From: Timema cristinae
Taxonomy: Eukaryota; Arthropoda; Insecta; Phasmatodea; Timematidae
Reading direction: 5' to 3'
DNA length: 64,000 bases
NCBI GenBank assembly: GCA_039000515.1
Contig: JBCFYV010011135.1
Location: 6,948,795-7,012,794 of the forward strand
The notes under the pieces were generated by a model, which saw only the letters and a list, made by a program, of their open reading frames with translations, was not told the origin of the DNA and did no database searches. Each line of letters opens with the position of its first letter. Position 1 is the first letter of the stretch. The translations under genes were made by a program, and so were the position numbers. Below are positions 58,107 to 64,000 of this stretch, piece after piece.

Positions 58107-61100
58107 TCCGGTGTTTGGAGGTTTGTACGCATACAGTAGTTACATGTCCCTAGTGGTGTCCAGTGTTTGGAGATTTGTACGCATACATGTAGTACATGTC
58201 CCTTGTGGTGTCCGGTGTTGGAGATTTGTACGCATACATGTAGTTACATGTCCCTAGTGGTGTCCGGTGTTTGGAGATATTGTACGCATACATGTAGCTA
58301 CATGTCTCTAGCGTGTCCGGTGTTTGGAGATATGTACGCATACATGTAGCTACATGTCTCTAGAGTGTCCGGTGTTTGGAGATTTTACGCATACATGTAG
58401 ATACATGTCTCTTGCGTGTCCGGTGTTTGGAGATTTGTACGCATACACGTAGATACATGTCTCTTGCGGTGTCCGGTGTTTGGAGATTTGTACGCATACA
58501 TGTAGATACATGTCCCTTGCGGTGTCCGGTGTTTGGAGATTTGTACGCATACATCTAGATACATGTCCCTAGTGGTGTCCGGTGTTTGGAGATATGTACG
58601 CATACATGTAGTTACATGTCTCTAGCAGTGTCCGGTGTTTGGAGATTTGTACGCATACATGTAGCTACATGTCCCTAGTGGTGTCCGGTGTTTGGAGATA
58701 TGTACGCATACATGTAGTTACATGTCTCTTGCGGTGTCCGGTGTTTGGAGATTTGTACGCATACATGTAGCTACATGTCCCTAGTGGTGTCCGGTGTTTG
58801 GAGATTTGTACGCATACATGTAGTTACATGTCCCTAGTGGTGTCCGGTGTTTGGAGATTTGTACGCATACATGTAGATACATGTCTCTTGCGGTGTCCGG
58901 TGTTTGGAGATTTGTACGCATACATGTAGTTACATGTCCCTTGCGGTGTCCGGTGTTTGGAGATTTGTACGCATACATGTAGTTACATGTCTCTTGTGGT
59001 GTCCGGTGTTTGGAGATTTGTACGCATACATGTAGTTACATGTCTCTTGCGGTGTCCGGTGTTTGGAGATTTGTACGCATACATGTAGTTACATGTCCCT
59101 AGTGGTGTCCGGTGTTTGGAGATTTGTACGCATACATGTAGATACATGTCTATTGCGGTGTCCGGTGTTTGGAGATTTGTACACATACATGTAGTTACAT
59201 GTCTCTTGTGGTGTCCGGTGTTTGGAGATTTGTACACATTCATGTAGATACATGTCTCTTGCGGTGTCCGGTGTTTGGAGATTTGTACGCATACATGTAG
59301 CTACATGTCTCTTGTGTGTCCGGTGTTTGGAGATTTGTACGCATACATGTAGTTACATATCCCTTGCGGTGTCCGGTGTTTGGAGATTTGTACGCATACA
59401 TGTAGATACATGTCTCTTGCGGTGTCCGGTGTTTGGAGATTTGTACACATACATGTAGATACAGGTCTCTTGCGGTGTCCGGTGTTTGGAGATTTGTACG
59501 CATACATGTAGCTACATGTCTCTTGCGGTGTCCGGTGTTTGGAGATTTGTACGCATGCATGTAGATACATGTCTCTTGCGGTGTCCGGTGTTTGGAGATT
59601 TGTACGCATACATGTAGTTACATTTCCCTAGTGGTGTCCGGTGTTTGGAGATTTGTACACATACATGTAGCTACATGTCTCTAGTGGTGTCCGGTGTTTG
59701 GAGATTTGTACGCATACATGTAGTTACTTGTCCCTAGTGGTGTCCGGTGTTTGGAGATTTGTACGCATACATGTAGATACATGTCTCTTGCGGTGTCCGG
59801 TGTTTGGAGATTTGTACGCATACATGTAGTTACATGTCCCTAGTGGTGTCCGGTGTTTGGAGATTTGTACTCATACATGTAGATACATGTCTCTTGCGGT
59901 CTCCGGTGTTTGGAGATTTGTACGCATACATGTAGCTACATGTCTCTTGCGGTGTCTGGTGTTTGGAGATTTGTACACATACATGTAGTTACATGCCTCT
60001 TGCGGTGTCCGGTGTTTGGAGATTTGTACGCATACATGTAGATACATGTCTCTTGCGGTGTCCGGTGTTTGGAGATTTGTACGCATACATGTAGCTACAT
60101 GTCTCTTGCGGTGTCCGGTGTTTGGAGATTTGTACGCATACATCTAGATACATGTCCCTAGTGGTTGCCGGTGTTTGGAGATATGTACGCATACATGTAG
60201 TTACATGTCTCTAGCAGTGTCCGGTGTTTGGAGATTTGTACGCATACATGTAGCTACATGTCCCTAGTGGTGTCCGGTGTTTGGAGATATGTACGCATAC
60301 ATGTAGTTACATGTCTCTTGCGGTGTCCGGTGTTTGGAGATTTGTACGCATACATGTAGCTACATGTCCCTAGTGGTGTCCGGTGTTTGGAGATTTGTAC
60401 GCATACATGTAGTTACATGTCCCTAGTGGTGTCCGGTGTTTGGAGATTTGTACGCATACATGTAGATACATGTCTCTTGCGGTGTCCGGTGTTTGGAGAT
60501 TTGTACGCATACATGTAGATACATGTCTCTTGCGGTGTCCGGTGTTTGGAGATTTGTACGCATACATGTAGATACATGTCTCTTGCGGTGTCCGGTGTTT
60601 GGAGATTTGTACGCATACATGTAGCTACATGTCTCTTGTGGTGTCCGGTGTTTGGAGATTTGTACGCATACATGTAGTTACATGTCCCTAGTGGTGTCCG
60701 GTGTTTGGAGATTTGTACTCATACATGTAGATACATGTCTCTTGCGGTGTCCGGTGTTTGGAGATTTGTACGCATACATGTAGCTACATGTCTCTTGCGG
60801 TGTCCGGTGTTTGGAGATTTGTACGCATACATGTAGCTACATGTCTCTTACGGTGTCCAGTGTTTGGAGATTTGTACGCATACATGTAGTTACATGTCTC
60901 TTGCGGTGTCCGGTGTTTGGAGATTTGTACGCATACATGTAGATACATGTCTCTTGCGGTGTCCGGTTTTTGGAGATTTGTACGCATACATGTAGCTACA
61001 TGTCTCTTGCGGTGTCCGGTGTTTGGAGATTTGTACGCATACATGTAGTTACATGTCCCTAGTGGTGTCCGGTGTATGGAGATTTGTACGCATACATGTA

Positions 61101-61123
61101 GTTACATGTTTCTAGTGGTGTCC
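58107..61123 (+). repeat. 53-bp tandem array, about 57 copies
   Basis: The unit is GTGTCCGGTGTTTGGAGATT, TGTACGCATACATGTAGATA, CATGTCTCTTGCG, with variable positions (TAGATA/TAGTTA/TAGCTA; CTCTTGCGG/CCCTAGTGG). The minus strand lacks stops in all three frames over long runs, giving many overlapping open frames that reflect the unit and not selection. A ten-unit-scale block at 58551 recurs at 60140. Confidence 0.97.
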
Positions 61124-61917
61124 ACAAACTTTATTGAGAAAGTCCGTTATTGGGAAGTTGTCTCACTCTAAGAGCTGATATTATTTTGCTGGTGAAATTT
61201 AAACTGCCCGTAATAAAGAAGATTCCGCTATTCAGAGATGTCAGTTAAAGGAGTCTTCATTGTATTTATTATATATATATAAATTTACTGCCTCAGATCA
61301 CATGACTTAACTTACAAATATGTGAAGGTAGATTTATTAGCTTTTCTAGCGGTAAGATAAGCATTACTCTTCCTACGTAAATGATACTGTGGACCTCTCG
61401 CAGATATCTAGTTCAATTACGTGACCACTCATCCAAATGACATATTTCGGTCATAGTTTGTTTGAATTCATAAAACTGTTACCTTTTTCTTTTCTAGAGA
61501 CTACCTTCTAGAAAATACTGTTCGATAATATTCCAAAAGGTGTTTCTATTATGAGAACTTGATTTACTTTGAAAGGTTTTTATTTGGAAATTGAATATTA
61601 TAATTTTCGTTTCCTTGAATACCTCGAATAGTATATATTCTAAAATCAGAGATTCTTAGAAATATAATAAGCCATCTTGATTAAAATTATAGTTAGTTAA
61701 AATGGATGTATATACCTTTTTATCTGGGAGAGCAATCCTATACAAAAAAGGAAAAAAAAATCTATTCATAAAATTAATTTACTAAAAAAGGGAATTCTCA
61801 TTATTGATTCTGACGTAATAAACATGGCAAATAAAGTATTTTAGTCCATAACAAACGTACACATTTTTCCAAATTAAATTTTAAATATTTTCCCTTTAAA
61901 CAAAACTATATATTTTT
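61124..61917. other. No supported gene
   Basis: AT-rich spacer after the 53-bp array. Confidence 0.5.
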
Positions 61918-62400
61918 AGATACTCAAACTCGCTTTGCTCGCTGTGGCTACTCCCCCAATCACCCATTGTGCCTAAACTAATGTAATTCCAGCGTTGTTT
62001 TGAACGTTGATTTATTTTACAATATTATGATTCTAGCTGTCCCAAAAGTGTGTCAGAAAATTAAAAAATGTGCGGTAAATGTGCAAAATTTACCTAAAAT
62101 CAAAAAATCTAGCTATGGTACAATCCGTTTTTTGATAGGTCTTTCCGTTTAGCCACAAGAGGCCTCCAAAGAATGGTCCGCACCGACTTTAAAGTTGCTC
62201 CGGCATTTTGAATTATTTTCAGGGATTAAATTTTTTTTTTTTACATTATTTAGAATGTTCCCTTCGGTTACAAGCTAGATTCTATAAGTTTGCCAAATTT
62301 CAAGTTTCTAACTCATCTGGAAGGAGTTAAACTTTAATATTAGTGAGTGAGTGAGTGATTGAGTGATTGAGTGATTGAGTGAGTGAGTCCGCCATGTAGT
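61918..62400. repeat. Dispersed transposon-like repeat with (GAGT)n end
   Basis: ACTCAAACTCGCTTTGCTCG begins it, and GGAGTTAAACTTTAATATTA followed by GTGAGTGAGTGAGTGATTGA closes it. It is compatible with an old dispersed element; no coding sequence is visible. Confidence 0.4.
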
Positions 62401-64000
62401 TTTGTAGTAAAGTGATGTTCGAATTTATGGTCGAGATCCGATAGAAAATTTAAGATTCGGATTCGAGAAATATAGGATTAAATCCATCTCTAGATTTAAT
62501 CTTATGTTCATTGTTGACCTAAAGCCTCGTTCACAATGTGAGAGTTCTGCGATGGCAGTATCTGTTCACACGATGGACTGAAATCATTGTGAACCTGTAC
62601 TAGCTGTTCCTATAATGATTGAAGGACTGATTGCTACTCGGGGGAATAGGTGTACAAAAAATAAACAGGAGTAGAAAATAAAACAAATAAACAGGAGTAG
62701 AAAAGAGAGTGTAGCATGAAAATAAAACCTGGGTGTATGAGACACGCTGATAGAGCAGCAGCATTGGAAAGTCTTCTATCCCCCTGGAATTTATTGAATT
62801 TGATCATGATACTGTTCGTTTAGTTGCTGAATCAGGTTAAATGCATTATACAATAAAATGTTAGTTTAGTTTGTGAGGTCAAACAGGAGCTTAGTGTTAA
62901 AATGTAAATGGATCACTTTCACGGCAGACGATTACCAAAATTGTTCACAAGGTGTAAGTGACTGAGGTAGTTGACGGTACTTCCATGCCAGCGCTACTAT
63001 CACCCAATCCCACATCACAATGATTAAATTCACAAAAGTGCTGCCTTGGCAGTCTGACAGTGACAGTAATATATCTTCATATTGGGCCAGTTGCCATGAC
63101 AGCCACTGTCACGATTTACTAGACTCGTGTCACCGAGGCTGTAGATTGAGGCATAGCACTTATTAGACTGATTATTTTCAAGGAAAACTGACTGTACCTT
63201 ATTCTGTTTCCGTTCGCGAAATAAAACCGGAAAAAGGTTTAACGTACAGCAGAAATGTAAGCTAACTAACTATATTTAGAACAATAATGCTCAGGTTTGT
63301 CTTCGGTTGACTTACCGATGAAGGGATTACTTACACTAATGTAGCCTATCTTCCTTTTATATTGAAATATAGCAGAACTACCTTGATTGAATATCATTAT
63401 TACCATAATTATCTCCAGTAAGCTTTACCATAGTGTAATAATGCAACTTAAGCTTGCTCTCCTTCAGGTTAGGTGAAAGTTATCAATAAAAACATACTTT
63501 AAGAAAGAACAAGCTTGTCAATCAGTGAGCTAGTAGGAATACTTGGGCATATCAATTTAACATTAGGTGAAAATATTTAAATAAAATAGATGACTGACGG
63601 TTACATATTAGAGAGTAAAGAGCTCTACGCAACAGTTTCTGTTGATATAATTTTTTTTATTCAAAATTAAACATGACATTTATTATTATTAATTGTATAA
63701 CTAAACCATTTTTTATTACAAATATACAAGAATAAATATATTAACTATGTGATGATTAACTTCCTACTAGTATTCCACATTGGCCACATTATGGCCTTAA
63801 TTTGGAATGGCATAGTCAAAATCTATTGGCAGCTTTTAAAAATAATAAAATGTATTTCATATGAATTTTTTTTTAATCAAACGACTTAATTTGATCTAAA
63901 ACATTATCAGAATTATTAAATAAATAGAATATTTAGAACATTTATAACAAGCAAAATATTTTTTAGGATCTCCGCACAAATTTTATGAGCCCAGTTTTTA
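62401..64000. other. No supported gene
   Basis: The stretch 62520-63150 is GC-richer. It starts GCCTCGTTCACAATGTGAGA and ends near a loosely inverted GTGTCACCGAGGC, but no duplication supports an element. The rest is AT-rich. Confidence 0.4.

Noticed and set aside
58150..61044. Numerous overlapping open frames with CVQISKHRTPQETC-like repeats
   Set aside because: They are translations of the 53-bp unit in every minus frame, differ only by frame, and have no start context or non-repeat domain.
62520..63150. Possible inverted-terminus DNA transposon
   Set aside because: The two ends match only loosely and no target duplication is visible.

Overview
This window looks like an AT-rich, repeat-packed stretch of an arthropod nuclear genome, most likely an insect. 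The evidence is one metazoan-type VPS4 AAA-ATPase sequence, LINE ORF2 C-terminal motifs typical of arthropod non-LTR elements, many tRNA-headed SINEs with (TAA)n tails, and hAT-type elements with 8-bp target duplications. There is no operon structure, rRNA or CRISPR array. The species cannot be fixed from what is visible.

The only confidently recognised protein-coding sequence is on the minus strand at 18314-19599. It is an intronless, full-length VPS4-like sequence (MIT domain, AAA cassette, C-terminal region) with intact Walker A, Walker B, pore-loop and arginine-finger motifs, broken once by a 1-base shift in a short G run. I read it as a retrocopy that is either a young pseudogene or an intact retrogene hit by an assembly error. 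Three other short stretches (10009-10070, 16515-16547, 25796-25896) look like exons by splice signals plus open frame, but I do not recognise their products.

Tandem arrays cover about 14 kb, roughly a fifth of the window: a 58-bp unit (6022-9782), 28-bp (12746-13792), 61-bp (21353-22889), 59-bp (36735-36992), 65-bp (37823-41541), 46-bp (49550-50315) and 53-bp (58107-61123). Two of them can be traced to transposable elements. The 28-bp array is an expansion between the two promoter boxes of a tRNA-like SINE head, and the 46-bp array is an expansion inside the C-terminal coding end of a LINE.

The rest is dispersed repeats. These include several SINE families, two of which share one 3' tail; a tRNA-like element with terminal inverted repeats that also occurs as a nearly perfect 240-bp palindrome; two hAT-type deletion derivatives with target duplications; a foldback element; several hairpins; and a family ending in a conserved hairpin. 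The remaining stretches are AT-rich and show no gene I can support.
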